From Isoetes taiwanensis (Eukaryota; Streptophyta; Lycopodiopsida; Isoetales; Isoetaceae), in assembly GCA_021234155.1 (NCBI GenBank), contig JAJEKV010000300.1, positions 62,001-126,000 of the forward strand: 64,000 nt of DNA, written 5' to 3'. Shown here one piece after another: positions 24,313 to 34,834 of this stretch. The stretch's first letter is position 1; the number at the start of each line of letters is the position of its first letter. The translations under genes and the position numbers were made by a program. The notes under the pieces are model-generated. The model worked only from the letters and a program-made list of their open reading frames with translations. It was not told the origin of the DNA and did not search any database.

Positions 24313-25450
24313 TTAACTAAACAAACTTAAGGCAACATGTTGTTGCCAGTACCTCTTCAAGTGTAAGATGTTAATATGATTTAACAATTCTCTGCCATCA
24401 AGTACATCTCTCAGCCAATAGGAATCTTTCCCTGCCTTACCAATTACTTCAAAAGACCCTTCCCAAAGATTCTCAAACTTAGCTGCTATGTCTTCCCTTG
24501 CTTTGTTCCATTTTAATACCAGCTCACCCGATTTGAGAGTGCCTTGGAGCTTGTGAGCAGCTTTAAATGCTGCTATATCTTTGGCCTTTTTAATCATAAC
24601 TGCATTTTCAGCTTCATACCTGTGTTCTTCCAACTGCATCAATCTCACACATCTTTCTTTTAGTGCATCATCCATTTCTAAGTTTATTTGATATGCCAAT
24701 CTGAGTGATGGAAGTTCAAGCTCAATAGGCACCACAGATTCTATGCCATAGACCAGAGTGAAAGGTGTGTATTTGGTAGAAGCTTTAATGGTAGTTTTGT
24801 ATGCCCATAATGCATCATGAAGCTTCAGGTGCCAATCTTTTTTGGAAATGCTGATGGTCTTCTTCAGAATTGACTTCAGAACCTTGTTGGTTGACTCAGC
24901 TTGACCATTGCCTTGAGGATAATATGCTGAGCTTTTGGTGTGTTTGACTTTTAGAGTAGCTAGCAATAAGGAAATAGTTTGACTCATGAACTGACTTCCC
25001 CTATCAGAGATAATTTTGAAAGGAATTCTAAATCGAGCACAGATTTTCTCATGAAGAAATCTTGATGTGGTGTAGGCCTTTGCTTCTCTAAGGGGAACTG
25101 CTTCAGCCCATTTGGTGAAATAATCTGTGGCCACAAGTATAAATTGATGCTGAGCTGAGGAGGTTGGATCTATTGGACCTATGAAATCAAGTCCCCATGT
25201 TTGGAATGGCCCTGGAGAAGTTATGGCAGTGAGAGGGGTTGGTTGCAATGTCCTTTTGCCAAAGATTTGGCATTTATGATAACATTGTATTACATCATAG
25301 CAATCTTTAAAAAGAGTAAAAATATCCAGACCTTAAGACCTTCTTGGCAGTTGTGTCAGCAACAAAGTGTCCACCACAAATGCCTTCATGACAAGCCTCA
25401 ATGATCATTTTGGCTTCTTCAGGATCCACACACCTCAGCAGCATTCCCTC
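24313..25450 (-). pseudogene. Gypsy integrase
   Basis: Integrase inserts the element's cDNA into the genome. The main frame (25248-24313, 311 aa) holds the catalytic triad: D21 in LDFIGP, D82 in SDRGSQF, and E118 in PQGNGQAE. Spacing D82-E118 is the expected 35 residues. Upstream, an HHCC-type zinc-binding region (CHEGICGGHF, then CYHKC) lies in two frames separated by a one-base T-run change near 25310. The C-terminal part has GSFEVIGKAGKDSYWLRDVL and ends HLKRYW. Catalytic residues are intact but the N-terminus is frame-broken, so it is dead or nearly so. Confidence 0.9.
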
Positions 25451-25496
25451 CTTGACTTTTTGCATTTCTCTTTAAATCTCCTTTCCTGACTGCTAC

Positions 25497-26858
25497 TTAA
25501 ATCTTTTGGCAACTCATTGTTTTCAAGATAATTCCTGATATCAGATTGCCAGCCCAAGTCTTTTGCATGAAAAACAACCAAATTAGTAACACAATCAACA
25601 TCATTTGATCCTCGTGTTCAAACAAAGCATAAGGCAAATAAGAACTGGGATTTTCAACTAAATTCACAACTTTGACTATAATATTGTAAGCTTGAATTTT
25701 ACAAGCCCATCTATACAGCTTGGCTTTGGGTTGCTTTTTTGCAAAAAGGAGAGACAAAGGATTTTTCTTCATGTAGACTTGAGTTTGGTTGCTTTGTAGC
25801 AAATGTCCCTGTCTGTCTATTAGAGACATTAATGCAACTGCACTCTTCTCAAGCCTAGGGTATCTTAGCTCAGTATCAAACCACATCTTGCTGGCAAAAG
25901 AAATAACATGGTCTTCTTGAAGCAATGCCACATCAATTGCCTTTTTAAAGACACTAATATAGGCCTTGAAAGGCTTTTCTAAGTCTGGAGGCTTTAGCAG
26001 AATAGAATGGCAGATAGCATTGATGATCTTATCAAAGGATTCTTGGCACTCTTCATTCCAGTCAATCAAAATGTGCTTGCTCTTATTTTTAGAGAATTTT
26101 CCAACCTTTGTGAGGTTAGAAATTGGATTTATAGTGTGTGAGAAGGGAGGGACATACATTCTCAAAAAACTAGTCATTCCCATGAGACTTTTTACATGTT
26201 TGAGTGTTTTGGGAGGAATAAGCTTCTTCAAAGCCTCAATTTTAGTTTCTGCTACCTGAATGCCTTTTGTAGACTCTTCATGTCCCAGCAGGTCTCCTCC
26301 TGAGCATAGGTCTCCTCCTAAGCAGAGATCATCCAAAAAGACATGAAATGCAGTTGGAGGCATATTCTTGAAGGTGGTATCCATGGCTCTTTGGAAGGGT
26401 TCTGATGCATTCATTAATCCAAAAGGCATTCTCCTCATTGCAAATGTTCCCCAAGGTGTAATGAATGAGGTCTTTGGCTGATCTTCCTCCTTTATGCTTA
26501 TTTGATTGAAACCTGAGAAACCATCTAAGAAGGAATATATTTCTTTTCCTGCAACAGCATGCAACACTTCTTCTAAGAAAGAAAAAGGATAACAATCTTT
26601 GATAGTAGCCTTATTCAAATCTCTGTAGTCAATGCAAATTCTTATGGTTTTGTTTTTCTTTTCAACAGGTACAATGCAAGATAACCATTCTGGATTTACG
26701 ATCTCTGAGATCACACCAGCATCCTTCATTTTATATAATTCTTCTTTGATTAAGCCAAGCAAAGTTGCATTAATTCTTCTGAGCTTTTGAACCACAGGTT
26801 TCATACCTTCCTTGATTTTTATTTCAAACTCACATATTCCTTTATCAACACCAACCAA
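25497..26858 (-). pseudogene. Gypsy reverse transcriptase with degenerate RNase H
   Basis: A 453-codon frame. Reverse transcriptase signatures are RICIDYRDLNKATIKDCYPF (about residues 73-92), LDGFSGFNQI with the first catalytic Asp (D112), FITPWGTFAMRRMPFGLMNA, and FLDD (174-177) in place of the commoner YxDD. An 18-bp tandem duplication just after it repeats GGDLCSGGDL. A connection and RNase H region follow, with EDHVISFASKMWFDTELRYP and RLEKSAVAL. The first RNase H Asp is replaced (YISVF) and the TDH-type Asp region reads YMKKNPLSLL, so this RNase H lacks catalytic residues. Loss of this domain's active site is typical of Tat elements that carry a second RNase H. Confidence 0.9.
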
Positions 26859-26888
26859 TTCATCATAGTCCCAGGCAAAGATATCTTT

Positions 26889-27884
26889 TCATTCATCAAA
26901 AAATTTGGTAACAAAACACTCATCCTCATCTTTGAACAAATCTCCAACATATAAAACTCTATCCAGACCCTTTTTATTCAGTTTTACCTCCTTTACCTGC
27001 TTTTCCTCATTTGCATTGATTACCAGAATAGGATAGAGTTGTTGCAGATCATTTTTCTCCAAGTCTTCTTCTTGAATTGCTCCCTCGGCCAAATGCTCGA
27101 GTAAGACACTTCTGCAAAATGCATCAGCTTCACAATCCTGCTCCCTTGGCACGTGCCATATTTTCCAAGTCTTGAAGTTTGACAATTCTCCCATAGCTTG
27201 GTCCCTAAGCAAGAGCATGTCTTCATTCTTTGCCTAGAATTCACCCAATATCTGCCTGCAAACAAGCTGGGAATCTCCAAAAATAACAATCTCATTAATG
27301 TTCAAATTTTTTGCTTCTTGAAGGCCTGCTATCAGGGCCTTGTATTCTGCCATATTTGAGGTTGCATTAGGAAAGATTCTGCCTACTTTTGCAAGCAACC
27401 TATTATAAAAATCCTTAAGAATAGCAGCAGAGGAAGCCACACTTAATCTTTTAGAGACACCACCATCAAACCATAAGTAAGCAAAATTTTCTTGTTTTGG
27501 CAGAGTTACCTGCACAAAGGATTTTGAATTCAACATTTGATCATTTGTATTCAGCTCAAACTCTCCACCGGGATTTGATAGTAAAATATCTTCTTCAATG
27601 AAGTTCAAAGCTTCAAATTCACCTACCTTATTGTAGAGTGTTACCCTTCTCTTACCATTTGAGATAGTGCATTCTCCTTTTGACCACATATGTCTAGCAT
27701 CAACTGTTGACCACATAACATATGGTGATCCTCCATCTAATAGGACCTTGGTCAGGATCTTTTTGCCCATTCTAGCAACACAAGTAAAAGCTCCTGGGTC
27801 ATAATCTTCCTGAGTTAGCATGTGCTCCTCGATATGATTGGTTAGAGAAAACTCATCCTCCTTGGAGGAGAGCATGAAAGACAA
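26889..27884 (-). pseudogene. Protease-like motif plus archaeal-type RNase H
   Basis: Two adjacent frames (27884-27234 and 27218-26889) separated by a stop. The first has VLLDGGSP (D50), a plant Gypsy-style variant of the aspartic protease D[ST]G motif. It then has a full RNase H of the archaeal type: D140 in AYLWFDGGVSKR, E180 in NMAEYKALIAGL, D204 in IFGDSQLVCRQIL. The second frame supplies HVPREQDCEADAF with the last Asp. All four catalytic acidic residues are therefore present, unlike the RNase H attached to the reverse transcriptase. The segment leads through an acidic linker directly into the reverse transcriptase. Confidence 0.85.
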
Positions 27885-28359
27885 TTAGAATATTTAGACC
27901 CTCCTGCAATAACTAAACCACGTCAGCCTTCAGCACCGATCAAATGTATCTAATCCTACACAAACATTTCACATGTATGGCAACTTTCTCTGGTGAAAAG
28001 GAAAATCTGCCATTGATTTTTGAATTCATATTTACACAGAAGAGTTACTTTAAATCAGTAAGTGCTACAGAGAAACAAAAGCTTCAAACCATGGACAAAT
28101 ATTCAACAAATATAGCAAGAACTTGGTGGCAAGAAAGGAAACAAATCCAAAGATACCTACTTGGGAAAGCTTTAAAAAAGTTTATGAAGGTTAAAACCTG
28201 ACTCTGAATTATCATAATGACATGAAAAGAGAATGGGATCTTTTTAAGCAAGGCGACAAGGAATCAACCTATCAGTATACTTAAAAGTTTCAATATTTAT
28301 CAACTCGAATGTGAGGAGTGATCGAGAAAGAATTGTTACGCAACTACAAGAGGATGGGG
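27885..28359. other. No recognisable gene
   Basis: The region upstream (minus sense) of the Gypsy protease motif. A gag gene would be expected here but none is recognisable. An 85-codon plus-strand frame at 27944-28201 has no known motif. Confidence 0.4.
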
Positions 28360-28505
28360 GTATAGTGTCAACCCTTGTGTCAAGACATATGGATAGTGGC
28401 AGCTTTGAGACAAATGCTATCGTCTTGACATAAAGTGCTTCCATTGTGTCAAAATTGTGTCATGGACATAGTGTCAAATGTTTTATCAAAGGAATAAGAC
28501 CTTTT
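28360..28505. repeat. Clustered TTGACAC / GTGTCAA words (CACTA-like subterminal repeats)
   Basis: About seven copies of GTGTCAA or its variants occur within 145 bp, in both orientations (TAGTGTCAACCC, TTGTGTCAAGAC, GTCTTGACAT, ATTGTGTCAAAATTG). TATAGTG at about 28361 is the complement of CACTATA. Dense short subterminal repeats are typical of CACTA element ends, and a CACTA transposase relic lies just to the right. Assignment as its end is inference. Confidence 0.45.
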
Positions 28506-28956
28506 TGTCAAGTTTATATTCCACTTTATGTGCATTGTTGCAACGACTTCTAAATAATGGTGTATCTAAGTATTATAACTAATACTTCGATGGAATTGTG
28601 TTGAACATTCATACATCATTATCCATGCAAATTTATCTAATTTGTGACAACTTTAAATCGATTTTGCATCGATTCCATAAAGATAATTAGGAGTATTAAC
28701 AACTACATATATCAAATAACTTATATCATAGGAGTAATAGCGGTAACATTAACAATACTAACCAATGCATGTGAATGCATCAATTTATTCACGCAGATCA
28801 CGTTGAATGTCATCTATCTCGTCATTTTCTAGATACAAATGTAAAGCCATGCCTTGTAATTGCTTTCGAAAGGTCATTTGCATGTTCTGTAACCTCTTCA
28901 TCTTCAATGTAATCCTCATTGTATCCATGAATGTTGATTGGCGAATCCAATGGAGA

Positions 28957-31310
28957 TCAGAGCATATAATTTGCATCCTTATCAATGTCATATCTCTTTG
29001 GAACTAACAATGGTGATTCTAGAGGAACCTGTACGTTAGTATCATCCTCAAAGGGCAAACCACCTTCAAGATAACCACCTCCTGTATACACATCTTGCCC
29101 TTCACCATCGATATCATCTTCCACATACAAAGATCTTTCTGCAACTTCAACTTCACTTTCTTCTAATCTAACATCATATTCTGCATCATGCAATAATGGC
29201 TCACCATCACCATCACCCCCATATAATATATGTGGACCAAAACATTAACATCCACACATCTATGGATGATCTACCACCACAAAACTAACAATTTGAGATG
29301 AAGTACGCTTAAGGGACTTACTGCCTTGGACTTGTGGTGGAGTCAAATCGGATGCGACTACTACAATCTCAAGGAGTTTGAAGTTGCATCCTGGACTTGT
29401 GGCAAGGAAGTTATCTTGATCAAATTAGCCCACTGAAGTGGAGCAAAGCGACCAACAGGCGGGGCAGAATCATATAAGCCAAGTGACGAGGAGAGTTGAG
29501 ATGCAGAGGTATTAGAACCCACCATCCCCATCCCCATCGGCGGCATCGCCTTCTATATTATTTTTCGTTAGAGACAAATCAATTACACGCCGGGCCCTTG
29601 GTTGACAATGTACAACAATCCACCATTTCGTGTCATTACATGAATAAATGTCTACTCAAATTGACTTGGAAAAACAAATGGTTCTTTCATCTTAGGCAAT
29701 ACCTTTGAAAAATCTACTTCCGAAAATCCTGATGGATGACTCCTAAGTGTCTTGCCATGACCAGTGTATATAACTTTGAACTAGCATGCCTTCAAGACAT
29801 TCACATGGAAGCTACAATAGTCCAATTCAATGATATCCGTCATGGTTCCAACATAGTCAAGGTTACTTTCTAGAAGGTTACGGTCCCTGTTGCTAGATTG
29901 GCTTTTCCGTAAATTGTGAAGTAATGCCAGAATAAAATGTAACCCTATGTTTGTCAATACTGTTAATGCGGAAGTGGAGTCCATATGCCTACATTCTAAA
30001 AAAATTACTATAAGTAAAATGCCACACAAATAAAACTTAGCATCAAGATTTATAATTACATTACCTTCCCTCTTTGCTGACCAAGGGCAATCTCATAATC
30101 ATCATCGATATCACTTGTCCCGCGATCTTGACTTCATCCATACGAGCGAACAACCATGTGTTATCGATAACATTTGGAAAAATAGACAATCCTTCTTTAG
30201 CAACTTTATATAAGTCCCTCCATGGTTGTAAGCTTGAAGTATTATTAATGACAAATGTGCTTATAGTGTCAAGCTTGTCATCGCTCAAGTTTCGTTCCAC
30301 TCTATTGCCTTGTAATACTTCTGACGTGATCTCCTTGGGTTCTTCCTTTTTCCCATAATTTAGGATCGTCAGGATGGCATGAGCTAGTGGCATCATTTAG
30401 GTAAAAAAGCATTTCCTGTACAAGATATCCTTTAGCCATGCAGCCCTCCGGTTTTGCCATTTGATGCACAAAATCTTTGAGCACCTTCATATGATGCTCT
30501 AGAAAAAAACATTCGTCTGCTAGGAGCAGGTCCAACCAATCTTATCTAATTTGGGATGTGCATTAACAGATGTACCTATAAATGTAAGTACATTATTGAT
30601 TGCATTTGGATTTGCTACAAATACATTATTCTAGTTGCATAGAATATATTTAGTTGTACCTGTAGGTCAAAAATACTAGTGGAAAATTCTTTCTCAACGT
30701 CACAAAGCAATAGATTCACTTCCTCCTCCACATTTGCTATCTCATCCACTTCAATTTCCTTTGAAGACACCCATCTTGCAAATTTACCCAATCAATATAT
30801 AATGCGCCTCACTTGTGAACTCAAGAAGTCCTCTATCACACATGGTAATATATACTGCAACATCCATGAAGTATAATACAATATAAATTAATCAAAAGGA
30901 ATGAGAAAATAAGAATCAAAAGTATACCTGAAGAAACTTGTGCCACTCATGCGACTTTGAGGCTACCCCTTTTTGCAAATGCCTTTCGCAAAGAGGCCCC
31001 ATATCTAGTTGGGATGCGCTATTCTCTTGTTCACTTCAACAAGTTGTTTCTTTCCTAAAACCCATGAACCATGCTTCCATGTTAAGGTTTTTCTGCCTTC
31101 CCTCTCAATAGGCCAATATTTTCTTTTGCTTTTCTGCTCTTTGAGATCTATTTTAGCAGCTAATGTTTCCCATTCTCCCATGCATGATGACCCTCTGTGA
31201 AGTATTTCTTATGTCTAGTGTATATTTGTTTTTTCAGATGTTTTGACTTATAAGACGTCCCACAAGTTGGGCATCCACATGCACCACTTGTTTGCAATTC
31301 TGCAAGGAGG
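28957..31310 (-). mobile_element. CACTA (En/Spm) element relic
   Basis: Minus-strand pieces in the order expected for a plant TNP2-type CACTA transposase gene: CPTCG zinc-like region (31300-31150), DUF4218 region (about 30975-30302), DUF4216 region (about 29850-29590), and an acidic C-terminal tail (29193-28957). Introns and stops separate the pieces. The catalytic core between the zinc-like part and DUF4218 is largely absent. The right side is cut by the LINE tail at 31326. Terminal inverted repeats were not matched. Confidence 0.7.
29590..31300 (-). pseudogene. TNP2-type transposase remnant (DUF4218 and DUF4216 parts)
   Basis: At about 30975-30915 ASKSHEWHKFLQ resembles the family's KSHDxHxLLQ, followed by a GT donor. 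It continues YILPCVIEDFLSSQVRRIIY and later EEEVNLLLCDVEKEF. At 30535-30302 the frame has FVHQMAKPEGCMAKGYLVQE, matching the RNxxxPEGSIAEGYLxEE motif of DUF4218. At about 29850-29590 DYVGTMTDIIELDYCSFHVN and later FSEVDFSKVLPKMKEPFVFP match DUF4216. At 31290-31170 GACGCPTCGTSYKSKHLKKQ and HKKYF resemble the CPxCG...GHRRFL part of TNP2. Stops are frequent. These are family matches from memory, and the relic is non-functional. Confidence 0.7.
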
Positions 31311-31325
31311 AATACAAAGTAAATT

Positions 31326-34300
31326 ATAGAATAGAATAGAATAGAATAGAATAGAATAGAATAGAATAGAATAGAATAGACATTGCGTCCCTTATTGCTT
31401 ACAGGGCCCTGAACTTGTGTAGCATGGGCGAGCTCCTAAAAGGCTACTAGAACATCACTTATTTGTTATGATGTAGCCTTTTAAGAAGGCTGGCTTTTTC
31501 TATTATTACCCGGCATCAGCTTTGCCGGCCGTGGCGATGCGGTGATGTGTCGTTATCAATCAGCTTTTAAGCCCTGAACAATTTGTGTGGGGTTTATGAT
31601 CCGCTTTTGTGCGGTTCATATTACAAACCCTCTTTCATTGTGTACTTCTGTGTAATGCGATCATCATTCCACGGATGGCGTCACGCCAAATCTCGGGTGA
31701 TTACTGTTATTGTCATCAGAATATATGCAGGTTCCCCATCTTATATTTACGTTTTTGTCTCTAATGTCTCATTATGTCGGGCAATGCGTTAATCATGTGG
31801 TTCTCATCCTCTATTTCTCCCATTGTCGCGGATTACGCATATCAGGTCCTCCTTGTCTATTCCCCTCCACTGTCTTTTTGATTCTCGGATCATGACTCCC
31901 ATTACGAATCTAGCCAAGATATCTCTTAGGTTTTTCCCGGTATGTTATCGATACATCGATGTCCTACTTGCTGTCACGGGTTAAAAATTGTCATGAGCAG
32001 GTTGTCTTGGGTCTGTGTGTTTTTGCAGCCATGCTCTTGTGGCTCATCCTCATTCCACGCCCTTCGTTTATTAGATTCGCTTCGGGTTTAATCCCATCTC
32101 TACGGTCCAATTTGCTACATCTTTATGCCTATGAGAATGTGTGATTTTTGGCGACTTCGGTGATTGCAATACTAGACAATTTCCCACGAAGGTCTCATGC
32201 ATTATCCCTAATCCGGGTACCTTAAGGTCCTCTCCCATGCTCTCTCACCTCCATTGGTTTTGCCCTGTTTGAGGGACCGTGATTGTCGATTGGCGTATTT
32301 GTCCGTGCTTTAAATTCATGCATTGCCATTGCCTAAGGATTCCTTCTGTTTTTCCCATTTTAAATGCGTTAGGCGGCCCCAAGCTTACGCCCCATATAGT
32401 TGAGTAGTGGCTACCACGCTTTGAATAAGTAGCATTTGATGTCAGTCAATTACTACGCTTTTGTTGCGGAAATTCTTCATATTGAAATAACTCCCCTATA
32501 GGTGATTGGAACTTGGTGTATGCGCACCCTTAGCCCACTTCCCTATGCCACGTGCGTCATTACCCTAGATATCTCGTATTCCGTTGTTTCCTCTATTTCT
32601 GTTTCCTTATATCTGAAAGGTCTATGCCTGTTCTTATGGCCAAAGATGACTATCTTAGTTTTTTTCTAGATTTTACCGTTAGCCGGTTTTTTCCGCGAAA
32701 TTGTTCTAGAATTTTTAGCGTCTGTGCATCCCCTTATTTTTGTGGCCATCATACTCGGATCATGTTATAGCATAATCCCGGTACCTTCATTGTCCCCTAG
32801 CGTGGGGGTATTCTTCCCCTTGATGTTACGCTGTAGCCACCCAAAGCATCTATGTATATCCCAAATAGAGTTGGGGATAGCGGGCAACCTGTTGCTTGGC
32901 GTTTGTGTCCGCGGTTTATTTTATCCTTCTTGCTCTATCTTGGCATATACCCTATGGTATAGTCTTGCAATCAATCCTACCATGTTTCTTGGGGCTTGCA
33001 TGTCCATCAACCTTTGTAATAGCTTCTCCCTCGGAATTGTGTCGAATGCTTTCCTGAAATCTACAAAACAGCAGATGATCTTTCTTCCCTATGCTTTGTT
33101 CTGCTCTATTAATATCCGAAGGGTTACTAGATGGCTTTGTGGTTGAGTGTTAGGCTGAATCCGCTTGCCCTTGTGCTCTCATGTTTCCTTTACGCGCCCA
33201 TTTCTTTAGTTTGTTGTCCAGTGCCTTTCCGAACCATTTTGCGAAAATGGAACTTACCATTATTGTTCTATAGTTTCCTGGATCTTGCCTGCTCCCTGCC
33301 TTATGTAGAGGTATGACTCTATTGTATGTCCACCTGTCTGGAAGCCCTGTATGTATTATGCCGTTGAAAATGTCCGTGACCTGTCTGCCAATTTCTATCT
33401 CAGCACATTTCAGTAATTCCACGGTCAGACCATATAGATCCGGGGCTTTGTGGTTAGCCATCCTGTTTAGGGCTACCATTACCTTTTGCATGTTGAAGCA
33501 TGGTTTATTCGAATCCTGCAGCATTGGTATTGATACAGGGGGTGCCCCTGTCTTATACAATTTCTCCAGGTATTTCTCCCATCCGGCTGTTCCAATACTG
33601 TCCTGCTCATTCCCTGTTTTCATATTCTCCCCTCCCTTCCTTTTCAATCCCCTCCAAAATATTCGGGGCTGTTTCTTCAACAATTTTGCCATACCCCATT
33701 GATGTTGCAGCAGGTTCTTATTTCGTTTTAACTTCAGTAGTCTTATGTATGCTGCTTTTTATGTCTGGTATATCTCCTTCCCTATGTGCTCTTTAGTTTT
33801 TCTTTTTTGTTCTCTGCACTCATCATCGTACCATACTGATGCCTTGAAGGCCCTGTTCTTTCTGGTTCTGTTCTTTTTCCCGAATACCTCTGTTGCTACT
33901 CTCACCATGATGTCATTGAGAGTATTGCCATTGTCATTCGCATTGTGTTTTCCCCATTCCCATTTTCCCATTTCCTCCCTAACCGTTTGTATGAATGTAT
34001 CTGTGTATTTTTCTTGAAATTGGATCCTCATCCTCACTTTCTCTTCCTCTTTTTCCCCTGTGTTATTGATATGTGTCGTCCCACCTCCTTTGAGTGTTAA
34101 TTTGATCGGTCTATGACTTTCCCCTTTTCCAGTCGGCCAGTTCTGTAGCATTAGTCCTACTACTCTTTCTACTGCTCAATCATTCAAAATTACATAATCT
34201 ACTATGCTCTTACCATGTGCATTCTGACTCGTAAAGCTCCCTGATCCCCTCCATTTTTTCACCCCATTAGCTATGATTACCCATGTTGCCGTGCAGACTT

Positions 34301-34330
34301 CCAGCAGCAATTCGCCTTTGGCGTTTATTC
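31326..34330 (-). mobile_element. Jockey-type LINE, 5'-truncated, with (TATTC)n tail
   Basis: On the minus strand the element starts in the endonuclease C-terminal region near 34330 ([12 protein letters not shown], then GKSIVDYVILN). It continues through a linker (34151-33759) and the reverse transcriptase (33692-33150 and on). It ends with AAGGGACGCAATGTC followed by about 11 copies of TATTC (31326-31380). The tail resembles that of the LINE copies at 14592 and 19825. Many stops are present. The left flank is CACTA sequence and the right flank is Gypsy reverse transcriptase, so no target-site duplication is expected or seen. Confidence 0.8.
32750..34325 (-). pseudogene. LINE endonuclease end and reverse transcriptase
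   Basis: The frame 33692-33150 (180 aa) has MANHKAPDLYGLTVELLKCA (the NKAPGxDGxxxExLK motif), GLPDRWTYNRVIPLHKAGSR (the WxxxxIxPLxKxG motif), and DPGNYRTIMVSSIFAKWFGK (the NYRxIxLxxxxxKxF motif). Further frames carry FVDFRKAFDTIPREKLLQRL and GCPLSPTLFGIYIDALGGY. The catalytic YADD is replaced by CYNMIRV in the expected place. Frame changes and the lost catalytic Asp pair show it is inactive. This LINE group is distinct from the L1-type element at 54-60 kb. Confidence 0.85.
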
Positions 34331-34500
34331 TTTACCGTCTGCTTGTTGAGCTGGCGATAGTCTATGCACATTCTTAAACTGCCATCTTTCTTCTTCACGA
34401 AGAGGATGGGTGCTCCAAAAGGAGACACACTTGCTCTAATAAAGCCAAGCTCAAGCAACTCACGGGTTGCTTCTTGAGCCTGTCAACTCTGGTGTGCTCA
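34267..34500 (-). pseudogene. Gypsy reverse transcriptase N-terminus, truncated
   Basis: [20 protein letters not shown], then [20 protein letters not shown] and TVKN, is the well-conserved start of Ty3/Gypsy reverse transcriptase. After TVKN the expected continuation is lost and LINE endonuclease sequence begins, sharing the bases ATAAACGC at the join (about 34321-34332). All catalytic residues downstream are absent. Confidence 0.9.
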
Positions 34501-34834
34501 TCGTATGGTGCCTTCTTTGGTAGGCTTAGCATCACGGTGCCAATGTGATCTCACATTCCACACCCCTATAAGGTGGTAGTTCTTGGGGATTTCATCAGGA
34601 AATACATCCTTGAATTCGAAATAAGCCTTGCTTGGCTTGGGCAAGCTGCTTCCCCCTTTTGGTCGTTCCCATCCTGTTTATTGGGCTCAATTGCCTCTAA
34701 TCTCAAAATGTAATCCACCTTATTTCTTTCTATACTTTTCCTTATTTGCTTCAAAGAAATACTTTGCATAGAAGAAGCTGCCTTCTTACCTTTCACTATG
34801 AATTTGGTGCCGTCCGGTCTTTGTCATGGCGACT

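Larger units (their letters stand above)
24313..27884 (-). mobile_element. Tat-like Ty3/Gypsy pol region with two RNase H domains
   Basis: Read 5' to 3' on the minus strand, the order is aspartic protease-like motif, archaeal-type RNase H, reverse transcriptase, degenerate RNase H, integrase. The segments are described separately. Stops and frame changes separate them (27219-27233, 26859-26888, about 25460-25496 and about 25300), so the polyprotein is broken. Gag, primer-binding site and LTRs were not identified. A second RNase H is a feature of the plant Tat lineage. Its position upstream of reverse transcriptase here is unusual as far as I know. Confidence 0.85.

Noticed and set aside
31506-31530. 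CCCGGCATCAGCTTTGCCGGCC as a Helitron hairpin
   Set aside because: Stem and loop are irregular, there is no CTAG at the right distance on either strand, and it lies inside the 3' untranslated part of a LINE.
33313-34017. Overlapping plus-strand frames of 90-140 codons at 32.7-34.0 kb
   Set aside because: They are shadows of the minus-strand LINE reverse transcriptase and show only Leu/Ser/Phe-rich composition.
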